A stretch of DNA of 64,000 nt, from contig CANQVJ010000007.1 of NCBI GenBank assembly GCA_947627295.1, positions 1-64,000 on the forward strand. Reading direction: 5' to 3'. Positions 1 through 8,309 of the stretch are shown here, one piece after another. Numbering within the stretch: position 1 is the first letter of the stretch; every line of letters begins with the position of its first letter. The notes under the pieces are model-generated. The model did not search any database, had not been told where the DNA came from, and worked only from the letters and a program-made list of their open reading frames with translations. This DNA comes from an uncultured Clostridia bacterium (lineage in GTDB: Bacteria; Bacillota; Clostridia; TANB77; CAG-508). The translations under genes were made by a program, and so were the position numbers.

Positions 1-797
1 CCACTCATTAGCTCTCAGAAGCATTATTTAAACATATTTGAACATTTACGAACTTTTTTGTAAATGTTATAATAGGAGAGGAGAAAAATTTGAAAAATAA
101 TATAGTAGAATTTAAAGTCAACACTGATAATATTGAATTGTTTCCCTATGACGATTGGTGTTTTAAAAATATTTTTGCTCAACCATGCAATGAAGATTTA
201 TTAATAGACTTGTTAGAGAGTATTTTAAGAATAAAAATTTATAACATAACTGCAGACCCTGAGGTAGAAACTATAAGAGAAGAAAAAGATAACAGGTATG
301 GAAGGATGGACTTAAAAGCTGTTATAAATGACGGTGAATTAATAGACATAGAAATGCAAGTAAGAGATGAGCATGATATTGTAGAAAAATCATTATTCTA
401 TTGGTCTAATTTATATTATAATAGTCTTAAAAAAAACCAAAAATTTAAAGAAGCTAAAAAGGTAAGAGCAATAAACATAATGAATTATGATTTATTTAAA
501 GATAATGGTCCTAATTCAGAAACAGCTATGATAAATACTCAGAAAAGAAAAACAATATTAACAGATAAATTAGAATTATATTTTATACAATTAAAAAACC
601 AAAAAAATAATACAAACCAAAAATTAGAAGATTGGATAAGTTTTTTAGTTCAAGATAAGGAAGGAGTTGAAAGAGCTATGGCAAGAAATGAAGCAGTAGC
701 AAAAGCACAAAGAGAATATGTGTACTTAAAAGGAAGGAAGGCAGCACAAAGAAGAAAAGAACTGATTGAAAAAAGAAAGATTGAGGATTATTTCTTA
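1..797 (+). repeat. Long direct repeat, copy A (promoter plus most of an Rpn-family gene)
   Basis: This block is repeated at 38311-39107 with a single mismatch that I could see (position 764 versus 39074). The copies diverge after about position 797, inside the coding region, so the C-terminal ends of the two proteins differ. The repeat runs off the left edge of the window. The high identity suggests recent duplication or gene conversion. No terminal inverted repeats or target-site duplications were seen. Confidence 0.95.
45..73 (+). promoter_or_regulatory. Promoter with overlapping inverted repeat, Rpn copy A
   Basis: TTTACG (45-50), a 17-nt spacer and TATAAT (68-73). The 9-bp inverted repeat AACATTTAC/GTAAATGTT spans the -35 and reaches the -10, so it could be an operator. 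The same element occurs at 1326-1354 and 38355-38383. The start codon follows the -10 by only about 17 nt, so the transcript from this promoter would have almost no 5' leader. Confidence 0.6.
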
Positions 798-986
798 GGA
801 AGAAGTGCCTATCAAGAAGGAGAAGAAAAAGGTATAGAAAAAGGCAGAAAAGAAGAAAGAAACAAAGCTTTAAAAGAAAAGGAAACAATTGCTAAAAAGT
901 TGCTTGCTAAAAAAATGTCTGTTAAAGAAATATCTGATATCACAAATTTAAGCAAGGAAGATATTGAAAAACTAAAAAATAGCTAG
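90..986 (+). CDS. Rpn family / PD-(D/E)XK nuclease family transposase, copy A
   Basis: 298 aa from a TTG start preceded by GGAGAGGAG. The N-terminal two thirds match the Rpn (recombination-promoting nuclease, PDDEXK_2) family: an early DDWCFKNIF-type block, then GRMD...IDIEMQV, which supplies the Asp and Glu-x-Gln of the nuclease core (about residues 70-92). The C-terminus is a charged helical region ending in a small helix-turn-helix-like segment (about 275-296). Such proteins are annotated as transposases but act as DNA endonucleases that promote RecA-independent recombination. Residues 1-236 are nearly identical to the gene at 38400, whereas the last 50 residues match the gene at 1373, so the gene is a mosaic. 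A compact terminator follows. Confidence 0.88.
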   Translation: MKNNIVEFKVNTDNIELFPYDDWCFKNIFAQPCNEDLLIDLLESILRIKIYNITADPEVETIREEKDNRYGRMDLKAVINDGELIDIEMQVRDEHDIVEKSLFYWSNLYYNSLKKNQKFKEAKKVRAINIMNYDLFKDNGPNSETAMINTQKRKTILTDKLELYFIQLKNQKNNTNQKLEDWISFLVQDKEGVERAMARNEAVAKAQREYVYLKGRKAAQRRKELIEKRKIEDYFLGRSAYQEGEEKGIEKGRKEERNKALKEKETIAKKLLAKKMSVKEISDITNLSKEDIEKLKNS

Positions 987-995
987 TACAAAAAT

Positions 996-1027
996 CTGGC
1001 CTGAGGTCAGGTTTTTAATTTTTTTAT
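996..1027 (+). terminator. Intrinsic terminator after Rpn copy A
   Basis: A short GC hairpin CCTG/CAGG around 1000-1011 followed by T-rich sequence. The flanking AATCTGGCCTGA is shared with the terminator of the next Rpn gene at 2249, which shows that the 3' ends of these two copies are homologous. Confidence 0.65.
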
Positions 1028-1028
1028 T

Positions 1029-1359
1029 ACAGCTGTCAAATTTCGACAGACTTTTCATTTTTACCATGTTATAATTTCAACATGTTTTGCTTTTCTAAAT
1101 GATTAATTAATTCAAAATTGAATTTGTTTCAAAATTCAAATGTTCCATTTCAGGAACAAAATCAAGAGAAAGAAAACAATAAATATAAAACGAGAGAAGG
1201 TGATTATTTTCATTTGAAATAATCTTATTAATCAAAAACTAAAGAAATTTTGAGAAAACAAGAGAAAAAGTGAGCTAATCTCCACTCATTAGCTCTCAGA
1301 AGCATTATTTAAACATATTTGAACATTTACGAACTTTTTTGTAAATGTTATAATAGGAA
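1029..1359 (+). other. Conserved non-coding leader of an Rpn gene (copy at 38055)
   Basis: About 330 bases, closely similar to 38055-38388, hold several hairpins: CTGTC/GACAG (about 1033-1049), TGTTCC/GGAACA (about 1140-1158), GATTATTT/AAATAATC (about 1201-1223) and GAGCTAA/TTAGCTC (about 1271-1295). The TGTTCC/GGAACA stem is kept between copies while its loop changes. An AAGGTGATT stretch could start a five-codon leader peptide. A TATAAT-like box lies near 1069. No protein-coding gene is seen. This may be a regulatory leader RNA or the end of the mobile unit. Confidence 0.6.
1326..1354 (+). promoter_or_regulatory. Promoter with overlapping inverted repeat, second Rpn gene
   Basis: Same TTTACG-17-TATAAT arrangement and 9-bp inverted repeat as at 45-73, placed 18 nt upstream of the ATG at 1373. 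Confidence 0.6.
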
Positions 1360-1372
1360 AGGAGAAAAATAT

Positions 1373-2239
1373 ATGACAAAAAAAGAAAAATTACTAACAC
1401 CTCAAAATGACTTTATCTTCAAAAAGATTTTTGCTAAAGAAGAAAACAAAGATATGTTAAAAGAATTTTTAGAAGAAGTGTTAGAAATAAAAATTTATAA
1501 ACTCGATGCAGTAGAAGAAGCTCAAATGGATAAAACTTTAGAAGAAAATAAAGGAAGTAGAATAGATATCCAATCAGAAGTAAATGATAATATTGTTATT
1601 AATATAGAAATGCAAATTAGTAATGAACATAATATTACTAGTAGAAGTGCATTTTCTGTTTCTGGTTTACTTCATAATAATTTAAATAAGGGGCAAGATT
1701 ATGCAGATGCAAAAATATCAATAGTAATATGTATATTATCATTTAACATATTTAAAGACGGAGATTACATAGTATCAGCAAGTTTAAGAAGGGATGATAC
1801 TCATAAACAAGTTTCAGACAAAATAAAAATATACTATATTCAATTACCAAAGTTTATAAAGCAAAAGGATAAAAAAAGAAAAAAATTAGCTCAATGGTTA
1901 TATTTCATAAGCCAAGAAGATAAGGAGGAATTAGAGATGGCAGTGAAAGAAAACGTAAAAATAGCAGAGGCACAAAAGCAATATGAGGAATTGATAAGTG
2001 ATGAAGGTATTCAATACCAAATATTTATGCGAGAAAAAACAAAAGCTGATATTAAACTTGCTAAAAATGCTGCCTACAAAAAAGGACAGGAAAAAGGAAG
2101 AAAAGAAGAAAGAAACAAAGCTTTAAAAGAAAAGGAAACAATTGCTAAAAAACTACTTAAAGAAAATGTGCCTATTGAAACTATTTCTAAAGCAACAAAC
2201 TTAAGCAAAGAAGATATTGAAAAACTAAAAAATAGCTAG
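1373..2239 (+). CDS. Rpn family / PD-(D/E)XK nuclease family transposase, divergent paralogue
   Basis: 288 aa from ATG at 1373, chosen because GGAAAGGAG precedes it; an upstream in-frame ATG at 1319 would begin before the promoter. The N-terminal TPQNDFIFKKIF motif and the SRIDI...INIEMQI core (Asp, then Glu-x-Gln) place it in the Rpn/PDDEXK_2 family. The nuclease domain diverges from its neighbour at 90, but the tail containing RKEERNKALKEKETIAKKLL and the last LSKEDIEKLKNS are almost identical to it. This indicates recombination between paralogues, or exchange of a C-terminal specificity or oligomerisation module. Confidence 0.87.
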   Translation: MTKKEKLLTPQNDFIFKKIFAKEENKDMLKEFLEEVLEIKIYKLDAVEEAQMDKTLEENKGSRIDIQSEVNDNIVINIEMQISNEHNITSRSAFSVSGLLHNNLNKGQDYADAKISIVICILSFNIFKDGDYIVSASLRRDDTHKQVSDKIKIYYIQLPKFIKQKDKKRKKLAQWLYFISQEDKEELEMAVKENVKIAEAQKQYEELISDEGIQYQIFMREKTKADIKLAKNAAYKKGQEKGRKEERNKALKEKETIAKKLLKENVPIETISKATNLSKEDIEKLKNS

Positions 2240-2248
2240 TACAAAAAT

Positions 2249-2288
2249 CTGGCCTGAGCCAAAAACTCTAGGTCAGACTTTTTTTATT
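2249..2288. terminator. Bidirectional terminator between the Rpn gene and the EPS operon
   Basis: The stem TCTGGCCT (2249-2256) / AGGTCAGA (2270-2277) is followed by a T run on the plus strand and by TTTTTGT on the minus strand. It can therefore stop both the Rpn gene and the converging capsule operon, whose last stop codon lies inside it. Confidence 0.8.
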
Positions 2289-2767
2289 TTATAATAAACT
2301 TTAGATACCAATTTAGCAACCATAATTCCAACAATTGCTCCACCTGTATCTATTAAAACATCTGTAAACTCGCTTGTTCTTCCACTTACAAAATACTGAT
2401 GAAACTCATCAGTGCAAGCATATATAAAACAAATCAATATAGGAAGAACATAAAGTTTCCAACCATTTATTTTAAATGACTTAAAACTTAAAAACACCAA
2501 AATTGCTAATACAAAATATACGCTTGCATGCATACACTTTCTAAGAGGTCTATTTAATTTTTCAATAACACTATTTATCTTCTTTTCACTAGGATGTTTA
2601 TCAGTAATCCCTGAATCATTTGTTACTTCTAATGTTGTATCAATTACATTATTTATTGTTTCTTTACTTTTTTCATTTGATTCATTACCTGACATACTTG
2701 AGAAAATGAAAATAACAATGCACCAAAGTAGTGTTAAAAGTATAATAATTGTCTTTTTCATACTCAA
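2273..2767 (-). CDS. VanZ family membrane protein
   Basis: 164 aa with an N-terminal hydrophobic helix ending in the VanZ hallmark FSSMSG, then a second block LRKCMHASVYFVL and the TDEFHQYFVSGR...DVLIDTGGAIVG region typical of the VanZ fold. Four membrane segments are predicted. VanZ-like proteins are common at the ends of Firmicute polysaccharide clusters. In vancomycin operons VanZ gives low-level teicoplanin resistance, but the cellular role of most homologues is not established. It is the last gene of the capsule operon and overlaps the flippase start by 4 bp (ATGA), so the two are translationally coupled. Confidence 0.88.
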   Translation of the reverse strand: MSMKKTIIILLTLLWCIVIFIFSSMSGNESNEKSKETINNVIDTTLEVTNDSGITDKHPSEKKINSVIEKLNRPLRKCMHASVYFVLAILVFLSFKSFKINGWKLYVLPILICFIYACTDEFHQYFVSGRTSEFTDVLIDTGGAIVGIMVAKLVSKVYYKIKKV

Positions 2768-4167
2768 TCCTTTTTATTACTCTTTAATTTTCTTTTAACT
2801 ATACTCATACCTTCATTTATTAAATATATTGTTTCTTTTTTCATAAAAATTGCTAAGCAAATCGCTGTTACTATTACATATATTAAACACCCTATTATAG
2901 CATTTTCAAACACAAGTCCTGCAAATAAATATGTACATGCAACAATTGCTATAAATATATATTCTTTAAATTTATATTTAGATTTCTTAAAGTCATATTC
3001 TCCTATTACAAACCATATAAAGCTTATTATTAATGTTGCTATAGCAAGTGCTTCATTTGATTTATTTATAAATAATGCAATAGCATCAAATATTGCAGAT
3101 AATATTGTTATACCTATAATTATAAAGAAATATCTATTTTGTCTTTTTTCTGCTTTATAAAGATTTGTATAAATACATCTTGCAATTATAGAGAAAAATT
3201 GTGCTGCAAATAGTATAAATATTATATTCGATGCTTCTTGATATTTAGTTATGAAATTATTTATAACCCACTTCACTGGAAATGCTGATGTTAATATAAT
3301 AGATGTTATTATTAGTAATACATTTTTTATTTTATGTACTTTTTCTCTAGTATTATTGTTACATAAATAATTATACATAGTTACAGAAATTGGTGTTATA
3401 AACAAATTTAATAATCCTTCTACACTTACCGCAAATGAATAGAAAGCAAACTTTACTGTACCTAACATATATTTTGAAAACATCCTGTCAATGCTTGTAA
3501 ATATTACACTTCCAAAATTACCAAGCATTAATAAAAATCCGTCTTTTATATCTTTAATTAAATAGCTAATTTTTGCCTTACCTTTTTGATTATTAAATAT
3601 TTTTGTTTTTATTACTTTTTCTATTAATAACCAGTTAAGAATATATACGACGAAATTGCCAATTATATATGCCATTGCATTATCAGTTTTTACAATTAAT
3701 AATAAGACCATATTTATTACAAATAACATTACATTATTTGTTGTAGTAAATTTTGAGTATAAATCATATATACCTGTTGCTTGATATAAATTTCTAAGAT
3801 AGTTTATAACATTAACTGGCAATATTGATAATGCTACTAACAATAATACTTTATCATTTAAAACAATGCTTATTAATACAGCAATAATGTCTACAATTAA
3901 TTGAAATATTTTGAATGTTTTAAACTCAGATATTAATTCCTCTTTATCTAGTTCTTTAATTCTTTTTCCACCTAAGCGCAGATACATTCCGTCTGAAAAT
4001 CCTAAATGTAAAATACCTACATAAGTTATATATAATTGATATAGTTTTATGTCTGCATATGTTTCTATTGATAAAAATCTAGGCAAAACAAAATTTGTAA
4101 CTAAATTTATTAAAAAACCTATTCCTGTTGCAAAGAAAACATATGCCAATCCCTTCTTGAAATTCAT
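2764..4167 (-). CDS. wzx: Polysaccharide flippase (Wzx / PST family)
   Basis: 467 aa with 12-14 hydrophobic segments. It begins with the FKKGLAYVFFATGIGFLINL helix, then FVLPRFLSIETYADIKLYQL, characteristic of the MATE-like oligosaccharide flippase (RfbX/Wzx) superfamily. It should move undecaprenyl-PP-linked repeat units across the membrane before polymerisation by the Wzy at 5051. It lies between GT2 (2-bp gap) and VanZ (4-bp overlap) in a tight operon. The substrate cannot be inferred from sequence. Confidence 0.88.
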   Translation of the reverse strand: MNFKKGLAYVFFATGIGFLINLVTNFVLPRFLSIETYADIKLYQLYITYVGILHLGFSDGMYLRLGGKRIKELDKEELISEFKTFKIFQLIVDIIAVLISIVLNDKVLLLVALSILPVNVINYLRNLYQATGIYDLYSKFTTTNNVMLFVINMVLLLIVKTDNAMAYIIGNFVVYILNWLLIEKVIKTKIFNNQKGKAKISYLIKDIKDGFLLMLGNFGSVIFTSIDRMFSKYMLGTVKFAFYSFAVSVEGLLNLFITPISVTMYNYLCNNNTREKVHKIKNVLLIITSIILTSAFPVKWVINNFITKYQEASNIIFILFAAQFFSIIARCIYTNLYKAEKRQNRYFFIIIGITILSAIFDAIALFINKSNEALAIATLIISFIWFVIGEYDFKKSKYKFKEYIFIAIVACTYLFAGLVFENAIIGCLIYVIVTAICLAIFMKKETIYLINEGMSIVKRKLKSNKKD

Positions 4168-4169
4168 GT

Positions 4170-5033
4170 TTACTCCTTTACTAAATATTTCTTTTTATTA
4201 ACTCTCATAAAATGTCCAACTATAAGAGCTTTAATACTTACAAATAGTTTTTTTATTTTATAATCTTCACAAAATATAAAAACAGCTATTCTCCTATATA
4301 TGGAAAAATAAAATTTATGTTTATTTTCTATTTGTTGATAATGCTTCCTAAAGAAATATAATCCATTTCTTATTATGTAATAACTTCTAAACGGTATATG
4401 ATTAAAAACTACTACATCTTGTCCTAGTATTCTTTTTATTTTTGTTTTATTTCCAACTTCATGAAGTAATCCTTCATAATTAACTTCTATAATTTTATAT
4501 CCTTTATTACATAACATATAACACATGTCCGTATCTACTCTATCTATAAACATTTTTTCATCAAATCCACCAACTTCATAACATGCATCAACATTTATAT
4601 AACTTCCAGATGTAATTACAGACTTTTTTTCTATATATTTTTGAGTTTCTTCTTCTTGCTTAGCAATTTCAAAATTTCTATCTTGTATTTTACAATTCAT
4701 AATAGCAACTTTTTTAACATTTATATACTTTTCATATTCCTTAATTAATCCTTTTTTTACAACAGAATCTTGATCTAATGTTAATACCCATTTATATTTA
4801 TTTTCATAAGCATATTTTACTATTTGATTTAGTGCTTTTGCGACTCCTTCATTTTTTTCATTTTTCATAATTTTAATTTTAGAATAATTCTTTATTAATT
4901 TTTCTATTTGACTTACATTTTTAGAAGCATTGTCAATTATAATAACTTCATTAACCTGTTTAGAAATTTCATTTAAGTTAAATGTCAATCTTTCAATATC
5001 AGGATTAAATGTAATAATTCCCGCAATATTCAT
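4170..5033 (-). CDS. Family 2 glycosyltransferase (rhamnosyltransferase-like)
   Basis: 287 aa. The N-terminus IAGIITFNPDIERL and VNEVIIIDNASKN form the GT-A nucleotide-binding start, and LTLDQDS near residue 87 is the DxD-type metal site. The ITSGSYINVDACYEVGGFDE block and the FIDRVDTDMCYML acceptor-side motif resemble RfbF/WbbL-type rhamnosyltransferases. It should add a sugar to the lipid-linked repeat unit on the cytoplasmic face. It sits 17 bp after the Wzy gene. Rhamnose as donor is only a family-based guess. Confidence 0.83.
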   Translation of the reverse strand: MNIAGIITFNPDIERLTFNLNEISKQVNEVIIIDNASKNVSQIEKLIKNYSKIKIMKNEKNEGVAKALNQIVKYAYENKYKWVLTLDQDSVVKKGLIKEYEKYINVKKVAIMNCKIQDRNFEIAKQEEETQKYIEKKSVITSGSYINVDACYEVGGFDEKMFIDRVDTDMCYMLCNKGYKIIEVNYEGLLHEVGNKTKIKRILGQDVVVFNHIPFRSYYIIRNGLYFFRKHYQQIENKHKFYFSIYRRIAVFIFCEDYKIKKLFVSIKALIVGHFMRVNKKKYLVKE

Positions 5034-5050
5034 ACTTTGTTATCCTTCCT

Positions 5051-6355
5051 TTATGTTATAAATTTATATTTAATTAGAATTACATACCATATCCACACTA
5101 AGAACATTAATACTAATGTATTTAGTGTAAAATAAGAACTAAAAATTTGTTCTTGAATAGAATGCATAAATAGAGGTACTATCATAATTGAATAATACTG
5201 TATCTTTAAATCATAAGCACTTTTATTTTTATTATTTCCTGTCGTCTTATAATAAAAAATAGTATAAAACATCGCCAAAATCATTTGGAATATAAAAACT
5301 CCCCAATATCCAAAGTCATGTATATATTTTCTAAAAGCTGTATATACATTCCCAATCAAAATACCTGTTGATGAGTATCTAAATTCTAAATGCGGTATAG
5401 TATCATTTTTTTCTGTTATCCCAAATTTAGATAATGTATTAGTTAATGCATAAAAAGTTTCTTCCCCAAATTTCTCAGCATATATAGGTTCTTGTAAATA
5501 TAAATCCAACAATTCAATTGATCCACCTCCATAAGAGGTAATATAATCTAATGTATCTGATTCGTTTTGTCTTCCTACTAATCCTCTAACACTGCTAAAA
5601 GTTACTAAAAAAATTATAACAATCACTGCACCTCTTTTTACATATTTTTTATTAACAGTATTAATTCGAATATTATATCGTGCCATTAATAAATAACTTA
5701 TTGTTAGTAATATTATCACAAATGATAGTAACTCACTTCTTTGTGCTCCAAACAAAGATGCACCCATATAAATAATAAATGGTAAAGCATACTTTATATT
5801 CTTAAATAATTTTTTACTTACTATTACATTGTTAACAAAAACATAGGTAAATAAATAAGCAACAGCTTTCATTATTTTATTAAATTGATTTATCCATCCT
5901 GGTAATGAATCTTCACCATAAGAAGTATTTTCTCTATATTCTGCCATTAATTCTGTATAATCTTCTGTATATCCATATGACTGTGCAAGTTTTCTTACAC
6001 TGTATGCATATATTATAGCAAATAAAATCATAAAGATAGTTACAGCTATTATTTTAAAATTTTGTATTTTTATTTCTTTGTTTTTTATAGATATTTTTTC
6101 TGCATTTTTTGTTTTTTTAAAAAATAGTTTACAGATATATGAAAAAAATATAAAACATAAAATTCCTAATGAAATTACTAAAAATGTATTTAAATGTAAG
6201 TTCATTCCCCAATAATTTATATTGTATATCGCACATATAATACTAAAAACATATACAGCACACAAAACAACTGCTGGTGCTAGAATTTCTTTATCAAATA
6301 AATAATATGATGCTATTAAAAATATTATTACAGTTATTAACAACCAATATATCAT
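5051..6355 (-). CDS. wzy: O-antigen/capsule repeat-unit polymerase (Wzy-like)
   Basis: 434 aa with about 10-12 transmembrane helices and a long external loop (about residues 125-160, 250-330) carrying RGLVGRQNESD and SYGGGSIELLDLYLQ, a pattern seen in oligosaccharide repeat-unit polymerases. Wzy proteins are poorly conserved, so the call rests on topology, the loop pattern and position between glycosyltransferases and the flippase. It would join repeat units on the outer face of the membrane. Confidence 0.8.
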   Translation of the reverse strand: MIYWLLITVIIFLIASYYLFDKEILAPAVVLCAVYVFSIICAIYNINYWGMNLHLNTFLVISLGILCFIFFSYICKLFFKKTKNAEKISIKNKEIKIQNFKIIAVTIFMILFAIIYAYSVRKLAQSYGYTEDYTELMAEYRENTSYGEDSLPGWINQFNKIMKAVAYLFTYVFVNNVIVSKKLFKNIKYALPFIIYMGASLFGAQRSELLSFVIILLTISYLLMARYNIRINTVNKKYVKRGAVIVIIFLVTFSSVRGLVGRQNESDTLDYITSYGGGSIELLDLYLQEPIYAEKFGEETFYALTNTLSKFGITEKNDTIPHLEFRYSSTGILIGNVYTAFRKYIHDFGYWGVFIFQMILAMFYTIFYYKTTGNNKNKSAYDLKIQYYSIMIVPLFMHSIQEQIFSSYFTLNTLVLMFLVWIWYVILIKYKFIT

Positions 6356-6374
6356 TTTCTCATTTGTTTCCTTT

Positions 6375-7248
6375 CTATATTAAAGTCCAAAAGTCTTGAT
6401 AAATATCACCATTATCTCCATTAGTGTACCAATTTTTTGGTGCTATTACAATTTTGTTTTCATTGTTACTTAAATATTGAGCCCACCAACTAAAAGAACT
6501 ATTGGAAATAACAAAGTGTTTGCAAGCTGACATCAATCTTATTTTTTCGCAAGCATCATCTTTCCCTGTTTCATAATAAGTTTTTACTCCAAAATCTAAA
6601 TTTTCTTTTGCCCATTCTACATCATCTGAAAAAACAATAAGTGTTGGATTCTTTACTAGTTCTTTTATTTTGTTTACTCCTCTATAAAAATAATTCTCAT
6701 CACATATATAATATATCTTTTTGAATTTTTCATTACTTATATAGTCGCCTCTCCTTATTGTTATGCAAACTGACTCTGTATCATTAATAATTTCATATAA
6801 TTCTTTATTACTTTCAGTCAATTTTTTCTTTGGTTCTAATTCTTTTTTTAAAATATCTTTTATATCGCTGAAAAATTTTTCACTTTGCCAAAAACCATCC
6901 AAATAATAATTTTTATTTTCCTTAAATTCTACATACTCTTTACCTAAATAAATATATATACCAAAATGCTTTGTAATATTTAATATTCTTTTTCCGAAAA
7001 GTTTTTCGAATAACTTTTATAAAAATATTGTTATTACTTGCAAACCATGGTAATGGTTTATTTTCTTCGATAATGACATTTTCGTTTAGTTTGTAATCTT
7101 TTAGTGAAAATTCAAAATCTGATACCCCATTATTCAAATTATATGTATTTAAACATATTTTCTGTCCAGTTTGATTTTGAATTTTTCTTGCACAAGCATA
7201 TTGGAATAACTGATTTCCTAACCTTCCTCTTATATTGACATAAATCAT
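6375..7248 (-). CDS. Alpha-1,2-fucosyltransferase-like GT11, read in two frames (+1 shift at CGG)
   Basis: The gene is split. Codons 1-84 (7248-6997) encode MIYVNIRGRLGNQLFQYACA, the GT11 N-terminal signature. The rest (6995-6375) encodes the LDGFWQSEKFF block, the conserved ITIRRGDY donor-binding motif and the SNSSFSWWAQYL C-terminal motif. Skipping one C at 6996 joins the frames as ...KTF-G-KRILNITKHFG..., giving 290 aa, a normal GT11 length. The zero-frame codon at the junction is CGG. The unshifted frame ends 14 codons later. All family motifs are intact, which argues against decay. Expected role: transfer of fucose (GDP-fucose donor) to galactose in the repeat unit. Confidence 0.8.
6994..6996 (-). 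other. CGG +1 frameshift site in the GT11 gene
   Basis: Zero-frame context on the minus strand is ACT TTT CGG AAA AAG. Dropping the C gives TTT GGA AAA AGA and continues into the GT11 C-terminal half. This is one of four such sites in the window. Confidence 0.7.
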
Positions 7249-7276
7249 TTTGTTCTCCCCTTGTATATATTTTTAT

Positions 7277-8305
7277 TTATTCTTTTTGCATCTTTCTTAT
7301 TATCGCTAATAAATTAATAATTCTAAATAATCTAAATTTTATTAAAATTAAGATTATTTTTCTTTCAAAATCTATTTTCATTAAATTTGCGTTTTTTAAA
7401 CTTTCTTCAATCAATGGTTGTTTCAGATAATTAGTATATTTTTCTTTTTTTATTTTATATTTTTCTTTGTTTGTTGGGCTAAAATAGCCACTAATAGCTG
7501 TAGTTATAATTACATATAAAATTCGGTTATAAAACATCTCTAGCAAATCAACTTTATTGCTCTCTGTTTTATCAATTTGTTCTTTTATTTCTTTAAAACA
7601 ATTCAATACATACATGTGATTTTTCTCATTATGAGTTGAGGATATTGAATTAGGATTATACATATAATGGTAGAAATATTCATTTGTAAAGAAGGCTTTT
7701 TTTACATTCTGAAATAATCGAAAATTAAATTCTATACCTTCTGCACCTTGTCTTAATTCTTCATTATGAAAAATATTTTTATCTATAAGCAATGATTTTT
7801 TTATAAGTTTTGCATAAGCTGTTGCTATATATGCTTTATAATCAAGTATTTCTTTTTGTAAAAAAACATTTTCTCCTTTTTCATATACTTTCTTATCTAT
7901 GAATTTTGAATAATCATATTTAACTATTTTATTTCCATAGTCCTTTATAACTGCACTTATTACTACTTCTACTTTCTTTTGAATAGCATAATTATATAAT
8001 TTCTCACACATTTTATTTTCTATCCAATCATCACCATCTAGAAAAGTAATCCATTTTCCTAAAGCCTTTTTTACACCTGAATTTCTTGCCCCACTTAATC
8101 CTTTATTTTGTTGATGTATTACCTTCACTCTATTATCTTTGTTTGCATATTCATCACATATTTGTCCACATTTATCAGGTGAACCGTCGTCTACTAAGAT
8201 TATTTCTATTTCTTTTAAAGTTTGATTTATAGCACTTTCTATACATTTTCTTAAATATTTTTCTTTTATTTTATAAATTGGTATTATTATACTGACTTTA
8301 CACAT
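7277..8305 (-). CDS. Family 2 glycosyltransferase
   Basis: 342 aa. A classic GT-A start (VSIIIPIYKIKEKYLRKCIES), VDDGSPDKCGQICDEYA for UDP-sugar binding, GLSGARNSGVKKALGKWITF and FLDGDDWI supplying the DxD at about residues 92-94. The C-terminal 80 residues are basic with a weak hydrophobic patch, typical of membrane-associated capsule glycosyltransferases. It lies 28 bp upstream of the GT11 gene and 4 bp after the pyruvyltransferase fusion. Sugar specificity is unknown. Confidence 0.88.
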   Translation of the reverse strand: MCKVSIIIPIYKIKEKYLRKCIESAINQTLKEIEIILVDDGSPDKCGQICDEYANKDNRVKVIHQQNKGLSGARNSGVKKALGKWITFLDGDDWIENKMCEKLYNYAIQKKVEVVISAVIKDYGNKIVKYDYSKFIDKKVYEKGENVFLQKEILDYKAYIATAYAKLIKKSLLIDKNIFHNEELRQGAEGIEFNFRLFQNVKKAFFTNEYFYHYMYNPNSISSTHNEKNHMYVLNCFKEIKEQIDKTESNKVDLLEMFYNRILYVIITTAISGYFSPTNKEKYKIKKEKYTNYLKQPLIEESLKNANLMKIDFERKIILILIKFRLFRIINLLAIIRKMQKE

Positions 8306-8309
8306 ATTT

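Noticed and set aside
1319..1372. N-terminal extension of the second Rpn gene
   Set aside because: It overlaps the promoter repeated in front of all three copies; ATG at 1373 has the ribosome site.
1..2285. Classical IS element with terminal inverted repeats around the Rpn genes
   Set aside because: I could not find inverted ends or target duplications; the copies share leader, promoter and coding blocks in mosaic fashion only.
6940..6962. Slippage in the TATATA/TTT tract as cause of the GT11 frame change
   Set aside because: Moving the shift upstream to the CGG gives a continuous, GT11-like linker, whereas the sequence read in the zero frame after CGG is a meaningless basic stretch.
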